Positions 10,251 to 28,879 are shown, counted from the first letter of the stretch. The stretch: DNA of 64,000 nucleotides from Ochotona curzoniae (GCF_017591425.1 NW_024466607.1:7944501-8008500); one strand, 5' to 3'. Program-made: numbers and translations. The notes: a model not told the origin generated them from the sequence alone.

Positions 10251-13200
10251 CGGGTGGACAAATTGCAAACAAATTGCGTTTAACGAAACGGATTTACCAG
10301 TTGACCTGCCGTAGGGCCGCCTGGTTCTCGGTAGTAAATCCAAGCGGTTCCTGGAGCAGGGAGAAACGAGGCCGGGTAGCCCGCGGCTCCGAGCAGGGCC
10401 TCTGGGGGGACCACCGCCTGGGAGGAGCCGTTGGAACAAGCTCGGAGGTGCCGAGGTGCAGGGTGCGGGGACGTGCAGAACCTTGGTCTCTGCAACACCC
10501 AAAGAACAGGCGCACCAAGGGGTGGGGAACCAGTGCGGAAGGCTGGGGCACAGGGAATTTCTTGATTTGGGAATGGCGAGGGAGGGGAGGTTCGGTTGCT
10601 GGACAAGAACCCCAAAGAGCAGGAGGGGCTACTGGGGGAAAGCTCCCCCACCCCACCCTAGGTTTTTGCCAGCTGGGGCGAATCCCAGGCCTCCAAGAGA
10701 AGCTTCTGAACGCTCCCACTTTATCCCTCATAGAGTGTGAGTTGCGGGGCCAACGGGTGGCGGGGAGGGCTGCCTCTTGGTGAACAGGTCTCCAGGAATC
10801 TCCCTCTCCCCTGCAGGCCAATTAGCCCGCACAGGACAAGGAGATTAGAATTAGGCCGCGAAGAGCTCAAATTTAGGGGTTCCATGGGGACCCCCCATTC
10901 CCGCCGCCGCGGATGAGAGAAGTTTAAACAAAGGGCGCCGCGAGGCTGGCAGCTCGGAACCGGGGAGAACCGGGCAGTTGCGAGCCCCGTGAGGTTCGCC
11001 AGGACCCACGGCTTCGCAGGCACAAGCTGCCGAGGCCCACCCCTGCCCCTTCTCGGGCCGGAACCCCGAGAGCGCTAGGAAAGTCTGGGCCGTTAGAAAA
11101 ATCCGGTTTTGAGGCCGATCACCCCCCGACCAAGACATCTGGCTCCCACCTAAGTAAAGTGGCTGCCCGTTGGTGCGGCCAAAAATCACCACCTCCCGAG
11201 TTTCTTGCTACGCTCAGGAACGAATGGGAAAATTGAAACCAGGACCGTACACCCTTCCCACGATGTTCTGGGGATCCCAAAGTCTGACACCATAAACGGA
11301 AATAAATCTCCGCTGGTTAGGTCCGGTGCGCGGCGGGCTCCGCGGGTTGCCCTTCCCTCCCGGTGGTGGCCGAGGCGGGCGACGCTGCTCCGCCGGCGTC
11401 GGTGGTTCTGTCCGTTCTGTCCGGCTCACTCCCATTTAGGAGCGCACGCGGCCCTGGACGCGCCACTCGGCGCGGGGCTTCCCTCCCAGGCGGGTTCGTT
11501 GGTGCCGGAGAACGCCGCAACCCGCGTCCGGCGCAGGAGCTCCCGGGGCAGCGGAGGCCCGGGCAGCAGCCCGCCCGCGGGGTCGCGAGAGGTACCCCGG
11601 GAGGGCCCGAAGGACGCGGAGAGCCTCCCTCTCCCCCTCCCCTTTCCGTCCGGGTCGCAGTTAGGGGGACCGGTACGGGTCTCCCGAGGCCTCTGCTCCA
11701 GCACTGCTTAACCGCGCTGCTAAATCTCTCTGCGCAGCGATTTTCTAAGCCGCCGAGCGGGTAATTAAATCCTCGCAGGCCGGTCGCTCCGCGCCAGGCG
11801 GGCGGGCAGGGGACCCGCGGGGTCCGGTCACCTCTCCAACCCCCGCGGGGGCCAGGAGAAGCTGGAGGCTGAGCTCACGGTGCAAACTGGACAGACGGCA
11901 CACCTCGAGCGGGGGGCGCCTTTTTAAGCACGCCGTTGGCCGAAAGAAAAAAAAGAAAAAGGCGAATTACCTGCTTTCCCCGGGGGGGCCTGTGTCGCCG
12001 CTTGCCTGCGCTCTGTGGCCGGTCGTGGCCAGGCGAGAAGTTTCCGCCCGGCTCCGGCGTCCACCGCCCCGCGGCGGGCTGATAGGAGCGGCGGGGCGGC
12101 CTCGCGCCGGCTCCGGGGTTCGAGCTCGGCGGGCACAGCCGTGCCCAACGCGGGGTGTGCCGGGGCGGGGAGGGGGCGGGGAGCGCGGCGTCCTGGAGAG
12201 GCTCCGGGAGGCTCCGCGGGATCTCACGTTTCGCGCAGAGGGAGGGAGGGTCCTGAGCGAAAAGGCCGGGAGACGTTAGAGCCCTTCGCCGAGGCTCCAA
12301 CCCGGCCGCTCCGGGCCGCGCCGCTTGCGGGAGTCGGGGTACCGCTCACCTGCCCCGCCCCGGTGGCACAGGCCCCGCGCTCCCCGCTCCCGCACGCTTT
12401 CCCAGGCGGACGCCGGCCTCCTTTCCCCCGGAGCGCAGCTCCTGGCCGCCCAGGCCCGGGAGCCGAGAAAGAGGTGAAGACGCAGCGGGCACCCGGGGCA
12501 GGCGGGTCCCCAAGAAGCCAAGACACGCCAGTTCCCAGCCCAGTGGGCCTCTGTCCCCCGCCTCCCACCCCAACCCGACGCCTTTACCTGAGCCAGGGAC
12601 CGGACAGACAAACGGACGCCAGCCGCGGATGTCGGAGACAGCTCCCCGGTCCGCGCCCCGTTACGCGCTGCCGGGAGCTGGCCTTGGCACGAGGTGCCGG
12701 GGGCGCGCCCGAGGAGCTGGGCTCGGCTGGGCGCCCCCCGAGCCGAGGGGACCGAGGGCTTTCCTCCCTCCTCAGATTATTAAAAAGTTCATTTCCTGGC
12801 GAATCGGGTGACGTCAGGGGCCCGGCGTCGCGGTGGCGGGGCCGCCCGGCCGGAGAAGCCGCCTCCAGTTACCCAATTACCGACTGTCAATCCCGCCGCC
12901 CCTCCCCCAGCTTGGGGGGTTGTACCCCAGCCCTCCCCCCCTTGCCCCGGACCCACCTGGGATTCTTCTGGACTGGAACACCACCACGAGCGCTGGGCCC
13001 AACGAGGGGACAATGGCTGGAGACCGTCAGTGCCTCCCCGGTCACCCCGCACCTGTGCAGGCGCGCCCCTTCCCCCAGGTATCCGCGTCCCCACCCTCGC
13101 TCTGAGGTTTGTTTTGAGCCTTCAAGGATCCGTACAACCGGGGGGTCGGGGAGAACGTCCCCGGTGCCCCCTGGAGCCACAGAGCAGAGCCAAGGGCTGG

Positions 13201-13924
13201 AGGTGTGCGGGCAGGGCCGTTCCAGGTGACTCAGGGGACAGAGTCCTTAGGCCACCTCCTCCCCATCCGTCCCCTGGGCCCGCCTCAGGGACCCGCGGGA
13301 GGGGGGCAAAATGCTTTCTCCTGCCCGAGGCGTCTCCCTCGAGCCCTCGCGGCGCCAGGGCCGGCTCCACTGCCTCGCCCCAGGCGGTTCGGCCAGGGGG
13401 TCTGCGAAGGCCACGCCCAGGGAAGGGGACACCTCCTCCCGCCACCGCCGCCCTCTTCGGGAGCCGCGGGCCCGGCCACCTCCACCCGGTCAAGCATAGC
13501 CAAGAGCAGCCGCGTGCGTGGCGCCCAGGTGCCCTTTAGGCCTTCGGATTCCTGCGGCCCACGGAAACCCTCCCAACCCACCGGCCAAAGCAACAGCCGG
13601 GGCGGGGAGTCGAACTCGGACTGACCGCCATCCGCGGTCAAGGAGGTGGGGCTTTCTCCGAGAGGGCGCAGGGGCCGGGGTCCCCGGCTCAGAACCCCGG
13701 CGGGGCGCGCGGCCGGCAGGCCTCCCGCGGACGGAGAGGGAGGACCGGGCTTGGTGCTTAGTGCTCGGAAGGGGGCCAGCGATGGCCGGGTACCGAGAGT
13801 CTGCAGGCAGGGGCGCAGGGGCGGGCCGGGGGCCGGGGGTCCCGGGCGGCGTTGGCAGCAGGGGCCGCCGGGAGGGCGCTGGGAGGGGGCCGGCCGCCGG
13901 TCAGTCCCGGTGTCCGCGGCCCGG

Positions 13925-13990
13925 GAGTTTCGGGCGCAGCCAATGGGGGGCGGAGGCTGGGCGGCGCGCGGCGCTGATTGGCTGGCGCTG
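13925..13990 (+). promoter_or_regulatory. GATA2: GATA2 1G core promoter, paired CCAAT boxes
   Basis: CCAAT at 13940-13944 and an inverted copy, ATTGG, at 13977-13981 flank a GC-box-like gggggcggaggctgggcgg stretch, just before the 1G leader. There is no TATA box, as expected for a CpG-island promoter. NF-Y and Sp factors are the usual binders of such sites; this is inference from motif type. Confidence 0.6.
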
Positions 13991-13999
13991 GCTTCTTAG

Positions 14000-14234
14000 G
14001 CGTGCGCGGCCCCCGCTTCATGTCTGTGCAGGAGTCGGCAGCTGGCGCCAGGGCGGCCGGAGGATGCCGAGGGGCCGGAGCCGGGCGGGCCCGAGGCCGA
14101 GGCGCGCGCTGCCCCCCGCTGCCCCTACCCCCTGAGCCCTGCCAGCCTCCCGACGCGCCGTCCCCTGGGCTTGGCGCGCCCGAGCACCCTGCGCTCCGCT
14201 CCCGCGTGCCTCTCGTCCCCGCGGCGCTGAGCCT
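14000..14234 (+). other. GATA2: GATA2 proximal non-coding first exon (1G)
   Basis: This CpG-rich leader ends at the donor gagcct|gtaagt (GT at 14235) and splices to the acceptor gtcgctcag|gg, so that exon 2 starts at 14915. Exon 2 then carries 39 nt of leader before the GATA2 ATG. The start site is not visible directly. CCAAT boxes in both orientations at 13940 and 13977 suggest initiation near 13990-14040. Two upstream ATGs (14020 and 14064) lie inside the leader if transcription starts before them. The donor is well supported; the 5' end is approximate. Confidence 0.7.
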
Positions 14235-14689
14235 GTAAGTTTGGGGTTCCAGAGCCGGCCGGGGGGGCTGTGTCTTTTATAGCTTCTGCGAGGAGGGGTG
14301 GGGGGCTACGAGCCGTGTTGTGGGGCTTGGGCATGGGACCTGGCGGTCTCCTGCTTCGGTGCGCCTCGGAGAGAAAGTGGGTGCCGGTTCTCGGTCACAG
14401 GCTCCTGAGCGCATTTGGGGCGCGCGGGTCAGCGGTGCCGCCCGCGCCGTTGGTGCGTGCCTGCGTGCTTGTCGGCGGGAGCACGCAGCCCCAGAGGGGG
14501 CCTGGCCCCAACTTTTGGCCGACCTTTCTGTGTTTGTGTCCCGGAGGGCGGGGGCCCAGCGAGAGCTCCCGTCCGGGGCGCCGCTCTCTGTGCCTGCGTG
14601 TTTTGGGGTCACCGACGTCGGAACGAGTGTCTGTGCGCGACCCCCGAGTTCACGGGTCTGGGGCTCTGGGGCTGCGGGTCGCCACGTGA

Positions 14690-20668
<5,979 letters not shown>

Positions 20669-22240
20669 GGGACAGCCTCCCGTTGGATGACCGGTGGTCA
20701 TGGCAGAGAGAGGCTGGGTGCTCCCAGGATGGTTGCACCAACCTGTAGCTGCCCAGCCCTCCCTGCAGACCAAGGCCACTCCTGCCAGCCCAGCTGGAGC
20801 CAAGCCCCCCCGCTGCCCGTCCAGAGAGGGCTCTGTGCCAGCCTGGGGGCCGTTACTGTGAATAGCCCCAGTTGGGCCATGGCAGACCACCTGTGGACAT
20901 GGCTGCTGCCTGGCTGGGATTTCTTCATGGACGACTGTGCGCACAGCATTTCACAGGACCACTTGGGGCCAGAAACGGGGGCAGAGGATGCCCAAAGAAA
21001 ATGTTATTTTGGAAGAAAAAGGAGTAGGCAAAAATAATTTATTTTGCTTGTTTCTAACGAGGACTCAGAGGTATGAGCTGTTTCCATGATTTCCTGGTTC
21101 TTGCCTGGGGCCCATCCACCTGCCAGGGTTAGAGGGGCAGATCTGTGGGACCTCAGCCTGAGACCCCCTCTCCTCCTCTGGGCTTCTGTTTCCCAGACCG
21201 CTGAACTGGGTTGAGGCCTGAGGGGTTGGTAGCCGGGGGAGGGCGAGTCCTGAGCCCTGGCGGCCAGGCCCTAGACGGCAGGCAGAGACAATCGCGGGCG
21301 GTCCAGCACCGATTCCCAGGCCAGGGCTGGGTCACAGGAAGGAAACAACATTTTCTTGAAAGGGGAAATGTCTCCAGATCGCTCCCTTGGCTTGGACAAG
21401 GCCAAAGCTGGTATGACCCGGGTCCCCTCCACGGGCCCCCGTCTTCTGCCAGGTGAACCCTGCTCTCCCTGTATATACAATTTTTTTTTTTTCTGTAGAT
21501 CCCTCTACCCCTCCCACTCTGAGACAAAAGGAAAAACATTATTAAAAAAGAAGAAGAAGAAGAAGAAGAACCTACATAAGCTTAACTCACTGATGAGTTA
21601 GTTGTTTTATTTTTAAAACTCTGTTTTTTGGAGTCCAGTCCATCGTACGCGGCTGCAGAAGCCGGGCTCTGGAAGGGAATGGCGCTGCAGACCGAGGTTG
21701 GCGCTTTGCAATAGCATCTGGAACAGTGCTTGGATCCTGCAGCCCTGGTGGGGAGGCTGGGGTGGGGCTGTGGGGGCGGCCCCATGGGCTGCTGGCAAAG
21801 GCAGAAGTTGAGGGGCGCCGAGGTTCTGGGGTTCTGCTTTGCTGCGGCTGCCTGGCTCCTTCCCAAGGTACAGCTGTACATAAACGTGTCCTGAGCTTCG
21901 ATTCCGTTGGCAGCGGTGGCTGGGCCGGGTGCGGTGGCCCGGGGTGCAGGACGAGGGTTTGTGCTGATGCATGATCAAGTGCAATACGGGCCGGCGAGTC
22001 ACGGCGGGGCGCACCACAGCCAGAAGTAACTTATTTTATACTCATCCGCAGAAACAGAGGAATCGGCAGTATTTTCTGTTTTTATGTTCTATTTGGCTTG
22101 TTTTTATTTTTGGATTAGTGAACTAAGTTATTGTTAATTATGTACAACATTTATATATTGTCTGTAAAGATTGTATGCGCTCCTCCTCTTCCTCTAAAGT
22201 GAATACTGTTAAGAATAATAAAATACTTTTTGTGAATGGC
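20669..22240 (+). other. GATA2: GATA2 3'UTR
   Basis: About 1.57 kb of untranslated sequence follows the TAG at 20666-20668 and runs to an AATAAA at 22217-22222. The distal part is AT-rich (from about 22020) inside a GC-rich neighbourhood, typical of a conserved 3'UTR end. A purine (AAG)n tract at 21548-21570 and short T and A runs near 21480 and 21540 lie within it. There is an earlier attaaa at about 21541, but it is a weaker polyA signal. Confidence 0.8.
22217..22222 (+). terminator. GATA2: GATA2 polyadenylation signal AATAAA
   Basis: Canonical AATAAA followed within 25 nt by T- and GT-rich sequence (cttttt then tggcatgttttggggg), the usual arrangement of a cleavage site with its downstream element. 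It lies 1.55 kb after the GATA2 stop codon. Confidence 0.8.
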
Positions 22241-22244
22241 CTGG

Positions 22245-22700
22245 CATGTTTTGGGGGTCCGCCCCCTCCCCCTGCCCTCCCCGCGCCAAGGGCTGCAGCT
22301 CCTGCTGCTGAGGAGGAGGTGGGGGAGATGGGCTTCTGGGATGGGAAGACCCTGACACCCCTCCTCTGAATGCCCCCCATCTCCTCATGGAGTCCTAGTG
22401 CTGGATGCCTACCAGGCAGGTGTAGGGAGCGTCCTTTCCTTAAAACTCAGCAGGGTTCCCGTGGGTGCCAGGAAGGGCGGGGGGCTCTTGCAGCACCCAG
22501 CAGCGACTGACTGCACCCACACTTGGCTCCTCCCAAGATGCTGACATGCTCTGGCTCCTGACACCTGATCGCCAATATCCCCGTCCATTGGCCACCGTCT
22601 ACTCCCAGATGCCCCTGACTGCTGTCACCTGTGCTCCATCTGAGCACTCGGATTTCCAACAGCTGATCACCCACCGACAGCTAATCCAGTAGCTCATCAA
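22245..22700. other. Intergenic DNA after GATA2, nothing recognised
   Basis: GC-rich single-copy sequence with no domain-bearing reading frame. Confidence 0.5.
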
Positions 22701-23380
22701 TACCTCTGACCAGTGAGAGGTCTGGTCACCAGTGCCTCCCAGTACTCGCCGTGCCCGTGGTATGTTTGTTGTATCTCTTCTCAGCCATGTCTCTGACACC
22801 CATTTACCCCATGACGATGTCCTGCTGTTGGTGAGCAGCATGCTGGCCGGCGTTGGGGGTTGGTGGTGGTTTTCATGAAGGATGCTTAAAGATGGGGTCT
22901 CCAGTCACGCGATGTCTTATCACCACGGTCTGCAGTCCCTTCTCTCTGAGGAGGGCAGGACCTCTGGTTATAGAATCCTCTTCCCAGTGTGGTCCCCAGT
23001 GACACTGATGGCCAAGTTCTCTGGCACCAGTTCTGAGGTCTCTCTGATCCTCAGGGCTGTGGTCCCCAAGAGCTCATGCCCAGCTCTTCTGGTCACGCTG
23101 TCTGGACCTGCGACCCCAGACCCCGAGGCTGGTCACCAGCCTCTGTTAGACCTTTGGGCAGCAAGGAGTAGTGCTCACATCCTTGGTCACTCATGTCCCT
23201 GGCCGGTCGCTGGCTGTTGTGGTCCCCGAGACCCCTTGCCTGTCAGTCGGTGTGAGGCCCGCTTCTCTGATCATGCTCTGACATCATCTTGCTCCACCAG
23301 CTCTCACGATGGTCAGCAGCTTCTGACCAGTTTCTCTGGTCAGCAGCTTCCCTGCGGATTAGATTTCTGATCCTCAGGTC
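22700..23380. repeat. Degenerate tandem array rich in TCTGGTCA/TGACCAG words
   Basis: Recurring but diverged words (tctggtcac, ctctggtcagcagcttc, ctgaccag, tctctgatc) appear every 20-60 nt, suggesting a decayed minisatellite. An open frame at 22882-23370 follows from the repeat and has no domain. Confidence 0.4.
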
Positions 23381-23749
23381 TTGGTGTCCTGGGCCAGGAG
23401 GTTTTGCTTGAATTCATCTAGAGTGTGGTGTGGGGGCATACTGGCTGGGGAGGCCGCAGTCCTGGGGGAGACACCAGCCATCAGGATGGAGTTGGATTTC
23501 CCCAGCCACTCACCTCAGGACACTTTGTGCCTTGGGGGTCTCTGCCTCCCTCACGTCTTTCCCTGTAGGCTGGGCCCCCAGAGCGGAGGGGCCTAAAGCC
23601 CCTGCGGACCCTAGGCCCACTCCTCTTTCCCTGCTGCAGCCCCAGGGCTTTCTGGCCTCTCCCCTTCCGGCCAGCTGCAGGCGCAGCGAGGGCAGGGATG
23701 GCCATGGCTGCAGGCTGGAGCGCCTACGTGACTGACCGTTCCAGTGTGC

Positions 23750-23845
23750 ACAGGTATGGGCTTGCTGAATAGCTCCTGGACACCGAGACTGGAGAAAGAC
23801 ACAGAAATCCCTACCTTTGACGGCCTTACAGCCTAGGTTTTCAGG
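23750..23845 (+). mobile_element. Ancient L2/MIR-type repeat fragment
   Basis: Phrase order ctcctggacaccgagactgg, gaaatccctacctttgacgg and ccttacagcctaggt matches the widespread mammalian repeat that reads 'ggacacc..agggat..aaatccctgcctt..cttacagtctag'. Confidence 0.45.
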
Positions 23846-23904
23846 GTGGGGGCGTTTGTGACTTCTTGCAGGCCCTCCAACACTTGTCCCAAAATCTACT
23901 GCTC

Positions 23905-24110
23905 AAAGGTCAGAGTCTAGAATATATAGAATATATAGTTGTATAACCTAGAGCCTGCCAGTCAGGAACCGAAACTCAGCAGCCAGGCCATGGAACCCAA
24001 GAATGGAACCCCGGGTTCCAGAGCCCAGAATTCCAAATCCAGAGCCTACAACCTGAGGCCAGAGGCTGGAACTCAGAACGAATATCCCAAGAGCCTCTGC
24101 CCTCTAGCCC
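23905..24110 (+). repeat. Degenerate short tandem repeat (AGAGCC-GAA/TTCCAG words)
   Basis: Diverged repeats of agagcctagaa, agagcccagaattcc, ggaaccc and agaggctggaactcag, preceded by a duplicated tagaatata. Confidence 0.5.
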
Positions 24111-24261
24111 GCATCCCTGTTTCTGTCTTTGTTGCTTCCCTTGGCTTAGTTCCCTTCCCCCATCGACCAGTGCTTTGGGAACATCCAGTGTCAGGTCCTG
24201 GGGTGGGTGCACTCCTTGTCCCCGTCACAACAGCTTCAACAGTGAAGGGGGAGGAGGAGGC

Positions 24262-24592
24262 TGGCATGGTGGTGTAAGAAGCTAAGCCTTCACTTGCAGC
24301 ATTGGTATTCCATGTGAACACCGGTTTAAGTCTTGGAGGCTGCTTCACTTCCCATCCAGCTCCCTGCTTATGGCCTGGGGAGGCAGTGGAGGACGGCCCA
24401 AGTCCTTGGACTCCTGCATACACAAAGGAGACCCGAAAGAAGCTCCTGGCTCCCCTGGCTTCAGATTGTCCCATCTCTAGGTGTTATAGCCACTTGGAGA
24501 GTGAACCAGAAGGCGGGAGTTTTCTTTCTGTCTCTCCTGTCTGTAACTCTGCTTTCCCAATAAAAATAAACGACTCCTTAGAAAAACACAAA
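24262..24592 (+). mobile_element. C-SINE
   Basis: Diverged head (ggtggtgtaagaagctaag), ccatgtgaacaccgg core, cttcccatccagctccctgc middle and an aataaaaataaa tail. First C-SINE after the 22-kb SINE-free span around GATA2. Confidence 0.88.
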
Positions 24593-24599
24593 AGAGCGA

Positions 24600-25600
24600 A
24601 GGGACTATGCCTGTCCCTCTTCCATCCCCTGAGATCCTCACTGGCTTGTGGGGCATGCTGGGTGCCCACTCTGCAGGCTCCTCCATTTTCATCCTGCAAG
24701 CTTCCACTCCCAGTGTGTGGGTGGCGGAACGATACCTCAACGCCCAAGTTTTGTGGACAAACTCTGGCAGGCAGGGGCTGTTTCTGACCAGGAGGCAGAG
24801 TTGGGAGGAGGGGCCGAGGGGGCTGTGGCATTGGGAATAGGGCGAGGGCTCAGGAGTTTGAGGTTCCTCACGGAGCCCTCACTGTCCAGTCATCATGCAG
24901 GTGTAATTCTGTGGTCGCAAAACTTCCAGACAAGGGCCCCGGCATGCGGCCCAGCAGCGGCTGCCTGGGCTCTGCGGGTCTGGCGCCAGGGTTGCCGGGG
25001 TGGGGTCAGCTTTTGTTCCATCTGTTTGCACCCAGGTGGGGCTGGCTGGCCGGCTGGGCTCCGTGGCCCTTCCTCCCTTCCTCTTGCTCGGCCACTTTCC
25101 AGGCTTGGCTCAGTCCTCCCATTTTCCCATAGGAAGAAACCAAGTATCCTTGGTAAGCCTCAGGGAGCAGCCCTACCTTCTGCCTGCTGGTGACCTTCCC
25201 AGAAAGAGAGAAAAAAAAAAGAGAGAGAGAGAAGGAACCATCTTATTCGCCCTTCCCCAGAACTGCAAAACTGGGCCTCGCCCCAGGAGAAAAATGTCCG
25301 GGAGGAGTGAGGAATGTGAGCCTGCTGGTGGCACTGACTTGAGCGACAGCAAAGGGAGGCACCGAGGCAGGCAGGGCTGGGCTGAGGCGGGCGGCCCCAA
25401 AGGCGCTGGAAGACCAAACCCACTCTGTGCCAAGTGTCATTGGTTTTATGTGAGTTTTATGCAAAATGATAAAATGATTCCATCTGAAAAGACTGACAAG
25501 CAAAGACCAGCAGAATAAGTCAGAAAATTCAGAAAGTGTGTATGTGTGTCACAGGATGCTGTGATCACAAACCTTACAGATTCAAACCTGTAAGAAATAA
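24600..25600. other. Intergenic DNA, nothing recognised
   Basis: Single-copy GC-rich DNA with a purine-rich low-complexity tract at 25203-25236. Open frames show no domain. Confidence 0.5.
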
Positions 25601-25622
25601 GCAGAGGAAAATAACCAGATTC

Positions 25623-25960
25623 TTTTTTTTTTTAAGATTTTTATTTATTTATTGGAAAGTCAGATATACAGAGAGGAGGAGAGACAGAGAGGAAGATCTT
25701 CCATCCGATGATTCACTCCCCAAGTGAGTGCAACTACCAATGTTATGCTGATCCAAAGCCAGGATCCAGGAACTTCTTCTGGGTATCTCACACATGGGTG
25801 CAGGATCCCAAGGCTTTGGGCCGTCCTCGACTGCTTTCCCAGGCCACAAGCAGGGAGCTGGACAGGAAGTGGAGGAGCCGGGATTAGAACCGACGCCCAT
25901 ATAGAATCCTGGCGTGTTCAAGGTGAGGACTTTAGCCGCTAGGCTATGCCGCCGGGCCCA
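25623..25960 (-). mobile_element. C-SINE, full length with target duplication
   Basis: Poly-T (the reversed tail) at the left and the head gccgggccc at the right. A 16-bp target duplication, gaaaataaccagattc at 25607-25622 and gaaaataactagattc at 25961-25976, differs at one base, so the insertion is fairly young. Confidence 0.95.
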
Positions 25961-25979
25961 GAAAATAACTAGATTCTAT

Positions 25980-26630
25980 TATTTATGTGACAATGGATGA
26001 TACAGGAGGTTTCTGGAAGTCATGTGGGTTCCAGTCACTGTGGCCCTGTGTGAGCGGGGACCTCTCCTGGGGGGCCCTGTGCCACAAATGGGCAAGTTCA
26101 GTCGGGGGGCTGCGTGGTCCTTTGCAGGACTAGGAATGAGTCACAGTTGATTTTAGATTAAGAGGTTCTCCAAATTAATAAACAAACAGGCGCGAGGGCC
26201 AGACCCTTACTGCGTCTCTCAGATGCAAGGCCAATGCTTTCTCTCAAGGTCCTTGGCCTTCCCCCAAACCCCCACTCTCCGGGCCTCCCACTCCTCCTTG
26301 CACCTTGGGGACACCACACCTCTCCTGCTGAGGAGTTGAGATGCACTACAAACTCAGTCTGCAAACCAAGCTGGGTCCCCATAGATCAATGCAGTGACAC
26401 TGCACACCACACAGTGTCCTTTCCGCCTGTGGGAGGAAACCTTCTAGATGCAGACAAGTTTCTGAACAAGATGGAAGGGCCATGCTACACGGTGGGTGAC
26501 AGGCTCACGTGGGACGGCACCTGTAAATGCTCACCAAAGGGGGAGGGGGAGTAAACACCCCAGAGACTCACTCGGAGCTTGGCACAGGTGTTTCAAAGCA
26601 GCACAATCACCCACAGTCAAAGGGCAGAGA
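25980..26630. other. Intergenic DNA, nothing recognised
   Basis: Single-copy sequence between two SINEs; no domain-bearing frame. Confidence 0.5.
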
Positions 26631-26633
26631 CAG

Positions 26634-26955
26634 TGGCTTGTGCTGTGGGGCAGTGTGGTAAGCCGCCAGCTGTGATGCTGGCTCCCCACAGCATAGCGCT
26701 GGTCTGAGTCCCAGCTGCTCTGCTTCTGATGCAGATCCCTGTTCTTGTGCCTAGGAAGGCGGCAGAAGATGGCTCAAGTACTTGGAGTCCTGCTGTCCAT
26801 GTGGGAGACCCACAGGGATTTCTGGCTTCTGGCTCTAGGCTGGCCCATTCCCCACCATGGGGACCCATTTGGTGCATGAACCAGCAGATGGAAGATCTCT
26901 GTCTCTCTCCCTCTCTTTGTAACTCTAATTTTCAAATCAATCTATATAAGAAAAA
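26634..26955 (+). mobile_element. C-SINE, older subfamily
   Basis: Head gtgctgtggggcagtgtggtaagccgcc, ccatgtgggagaccc middle and a short AT-rich tail. The head resembles the general lagomorph form rather than the pika-type copies. Confidence 0.88.
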
Positions 26956-27143
26956 GGAGGTAAAGACACCGCAACTCCACTCATAGATGAGTGGTTAAAC
27001 AAGTCAGAGTCCATCCTTAATTGGGTAATTACTCAGCCTTAAAAAGCTGAGTTAAAAAAAAAGTTCCACACAGATGATTCTGGATGGCATGGTGCTAAGT
27101 GAGCTAAACTAGACATCAAAGGATGGATGGTATTGATTCCATT

Positions 27144-27488
27144 TTTAAAGATTTATTTTATTTTGTTGTTTTTTAGATTTACTTTTATCGGAAGGGCAGG
27201 TTTACGGAGAGAAGGAGCAGCAGAAAGATAAAGATCTTCCATTCCCTGGCTCACTCCCCTAGTGGCCACAGTGGCGGGGCTAAGCCAGGAGCTAGGAGCT
27301 TCTTCTGGGTCTCCCATGGGGTGGCAGGGTCCCGAGGACTTGGGCCATCCTCCATTGCTTTTCCAGGCCACAAACAGGGAAGTAGATACAAAATGCAAAA
27401 TGGAGCAGCCAGGACATGAGCTGGTACCCATATGGGATCTTGGCGTTTCCAGGTAGAGGATTAGCCATTTGAGCCATAGCTGCATCCC
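27144..27488 (-). mobile_element. C-SINE
   Basis: Reversed tail aaagatttattttattttg, internal ggcaggtttacggagagaagg and the reversed head gagccatagctgcatccc. Confidence 0.9.
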
Positions 27489-27935
27489 CTGGATTCCACT
27501 TTTAAGTGGTCCCTAGGGCGATCAGAGTCCCGGTGCAGGAAAGCAGAGCAGGGGATGACTGGGGCTGGAGGTAGGGAGAGGGTGGAGAGCTCCAGGTGAC
27601 CAGAGACAATGTTGCAGCTTTGGAAGGTGGACAGATTCTGGAGAGGGATGATGGTGGTTGTGCAACAAAAAGAATGTGCCTCATGCCGCCTACTTAAACA
27701 ACAGTAATTACGGCAGTAATTACGACACTTGAATGGAAAGAATTTGCACCGAGTATTTCCAAATAGTGGCATCTATGCGAAAGATGATTTTTCCTTCTTC
27801 TTTCTCCCATTTTCCAAATGTTCTGTAATGTGGTTTAACAGTTTTAACAATTAAAATAAATAGAATAGTTTCACAGCAGAACGAAAGACAGTTTGGCAAA
27901 ATATGCCACATTTCTAGATGCAAAGATCCACTTTT

Positions 27936-28095
27936 GGGGCTGCTGTTGTAGCATAGCAAGTTAAGCTTCTGCTTTGTGAGGTAAGCATCCCCATACGGGT
28001 GCCAGTTTGAGCTCTGGCTCCTCTAATTCCCACACACAGCTCTCTGCTACTGTGCATGGGAAGGCAGTGGAAGATGGTCCGAGGGCTTGGATCCA
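27936..28095 (+). mobile_element. C-SINE, 3' truncated
   Basis: Head ggggctgctgttgtagcatagc through ggcagtggaagatggtccgagg. The 3' half is missing. Confidence 0.8.
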
Positions 28096-28875
28096 TGTCA
28101 AGGCCTGGCTTGGGGCATCCCCTGCCCTGGCTTTCCCTGGGCAACCCTACTGGGCAGCTTGAACCCCCAAGCCCTCTCCATGCCTCCAGGGGGTGGAGGG
28201 AACCTGGGCAAAAACTGCTTGCCCTTTCTGCTGTTCCTTCTTCCCCAGAACCAAAGGCTGCCAGGGCGTGGGCAGTGTCAAGGGGGTATTCCCAGCTGTG
28301 TGTGTATGTGGGGGGAGAGTTTAGTATTTCCTTGCTTCCCGCCCCCACTCGGGGAGAGCCCCACAGATCACTCCTCTTACACAGCTGGTCAAACAGCACT
28401 GGTTGGAGCAAGGATGGAGACTGGGGAGTAGGGACAGGGTCTGCAGGGGACAGAACAGGATCTCTCCCCCACATGGGGGCTAGAGAGGAGAGGGGACAGA
28501 CCCTGGGCAGCTGCTCCCATCCTCCACCCATCTGTCCTCCCAAAGGGCCCACTCAGCCCAGCCCGGTGCTCCCCCGGTGACCCTGGGAAAATGCGCTCCC
28601 CTGCCAGGTGTGCGGTGCTCCCGCTTGGGGGCGGGGCTGTGAGGCTGGGGTCCAGGCTTTCTGGCTTCCAGAGGCTGCTGGCCAGGATCCTCCTGCCTTT
28701 GCCCGGGCCCTGGGGAAAGAAATGTTCCCACATAGCAACGGCCCCTGTCCCGCCAGTGGCTTCCCCCACGCCCATCCCCTCTGCTGCTTCACTGCCCACC
28801 TCCTCCCAGCCTCTCTTCTGGCGCTGTAATCCGCTACCTCCTCTTTCGGGTGAGTGCACCAGAGGCCTCCTGGTT
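28096..28875. other. Intergenic DNA, nothing recognised
   Basis: GC-rich single-copy DNA. Open frames of 114-212 codons overlap on both strands and lack domains. Confidence 0.5.
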
Positions 28876-28879
28876 GTTT

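Noticed and set aside
12015..13229. 404-codon open frame upstream of GATA2
   Set aside because: Lies in the CpG island, where stop codons are rare. It is rich in Pro/Arg/Gly/Ala with no domain, overlaps long frames on the other strand and has no splice or initiator support.
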